This document shows positions 22,825 through 23,370 of a stretch of DNA of 23,370 nucleotides, piece by piece. Positions within the stretch are counted from its first letter, which is position 1. Each line of letters begins with the position of its first letter. The stretch comes from a virus, in IMG/VR virus record IMGVR_UViG_3300027770_002429, positions 1 to 23,370 of that record; one strand, given 5' to 3'. Under the pieces are notes generated by a model that ran no database searches, was not told the DNA's origin, and saw only the letters and a list, made by a program, of their open reading frames with translations. Position numbers and translations under genes: made by a program.

Positions 22825-23370
22825 TGAAACATCTTCTAATTATCGCCCTTGTTTTCGCAGGTTGCGTTAGCCCAAAAGCGCAGCCCGCGCTCAAATCGAC
22901 GGTGGCGCCTGGCACGTCAACGCTGGCAATCACCAACGCTACGGCCAAACCCGTGACAGCCAATTTCGCATTTGGAGCTGATAGCGTTTTTTTGCCCGCG
23001 TCGCTGCCAAACTGCGCGACATCCAGCGCGCTTAATTGCGCGCTAAAACTGCCTGCAAACTCAACGCAAACAATTGATCTGGGCGGCAAATATCTAAACG
23101 CAACGCTGGCGTTTGACCTGCCAGTCGGCTGCGGCGCAACCAAGGCCGAAATAAACTTAAACAATCCCGCGTGGTACGATGTGGCAGACCTGTCGCTGGT
23201 CGATGGCTGGAACCACGATTTGCAAATGCAATTCGGCGATGTGCTGCTAGGCCCCACGCTGGGCAAAAACGGCAACGCTGCTCTTTTTGGCGTGTTCCCG
23301 CTTGGTTGCGACATTTGCACGGCACGGCAAAATCCGTCGTGCGGATTTGCAAAAGGCACAGACGGCTGCA
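22824..23370 (+). CDS. lipoprotein with thaumatin-like motif (3' end outside window)
   Basis: An open frame of 182 codons that runs past the window. It starts MKHLLIIALVFAGC: a short signal peptide with a lipobox (FAGC, lipid-carrying Cys14; Phe at -3 is less usual). Residue 15 is Val, not Asp, so outer-membrane location is plausible in a Gram-negative cell. Residues 34-100 are beta-rich (TLAITNATAKPVTANFAFG, then TIDLGGKYLNATLAFDLP). Residues 108-130, AEINLNNPAWYDVADLSLVDGWN, resemble the thaumatin-family strip AEF-x-L...YDVSLVDGfN, and a cysteine-rich end follows (C162, C165, C173, C182). Start codon overlaps the previous stop. Gene order suggests a lysis or envelope role; thaumatin-like folds are otherwise known mainly in plant and fungal defence proteins. 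The motif match is by eye. Confidence 0.6.
   Translation, partial: MKHLLIIALVFAGCVSPKAQPALKSTVAPGTSTLAITNATAKPVTANFAFGADSVFLPASLPNCATSSALNCALKLPANSTQTIDLGGKYLNATLAFDLPVGCGATKAEINLNNPAWYDVADLSLVDGWNHDLQMQFGDVLLGPTLGKNGNAALFGVFPLGCDICTARQNPSCGFAKGTDGC

Noticed and set aside
22748-23359. Antisense open frame of 203 codons opposite the lipoprotein gene
   Set aside because: The + strand frame has a signal peptide, lipobox and start overlap with the previous gene; the antisense frame has none of these.
1-23370. CRISPR arrays, tRNA genes, insertion sequences, integrase or attachment sites
   Set aside because: Looked for on both strands; no regularly spaced repeats, cloverleaf-like sequence, transposase or recombinase motifs were seen.

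Overview
This 23.4 kb window is the structural and lysis half of a tailed, long-tailed (siphovirus-type) double-stranded DNA phage or prophage. Every gene I can support lies on the + strand, and there is no host gene, integrase, attachment site, tRNA or CRISPR array. The gene order follows the lambda late region. A likely lipoprotein and short membrane proteins in the lysis end, together with the moderately high GC content, suggest a Gram-negative (probably proteobacterial) host. The sequence alone does not say whether this is a prophage or a free phage.

Layout: (1) DNA packaging, 0.1-3.9 kb: a Nu1-like small terminase, a ParB-domain/DNA-methyltransferase fusion and a GpA-type large terminase. 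(2) Head, 3.9-8.7 kb: a gpW-like joiner, a lambda-type portal, a prohead protease fused to the major capsid protein (with a possible internal start for the capsid part), and a decoration-like protein. (3) Neck and tail completion, 8.7-10.2 kb: FII-like, U-like and Z-position proteins. (4) Tail, 10.2-20.2 kb: a large tail tube protein, a tail assembly chaperone pair made by -1 frameshifting (slippery CCCTTTG followed five bases later by a perfect stem-loop), the tape measure, a small tip protein, a 1093-residue tail hub/tip protein and a 503-residue distal protein. (5) Distal accessories, 20.3-21.7 kb: a 138-residue unknown and a tail-fibre-like protein. (6) Lysis and exit, 21.7 kb to the end: a single-span membrane protein, an NlpC/P60-like hydrolase, a second single-span protein, and a lipoprotein with a thaumatin-like motif that runs off the window.

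The genes are tightly packed (ATGA, GTGA and TAATG overlaps are frequent), so they are probably one late transcription unit. Three patterns are not explained by ordinary annotation. A small GNRA-type hairpin (stem CGCY/RGCG, loop GTGA), with one compensatory base-pair change, recurs just upstream of four gene starts. The tail genes between about 10.2 and 20.2 kb are strongly enriched in GATC relative to both flanks, and two of the hairpins sit at the two ends of that block. The terminal lipoprotein carries a thaumatin-family-like motif, unexpected next to a phage lysis gene.
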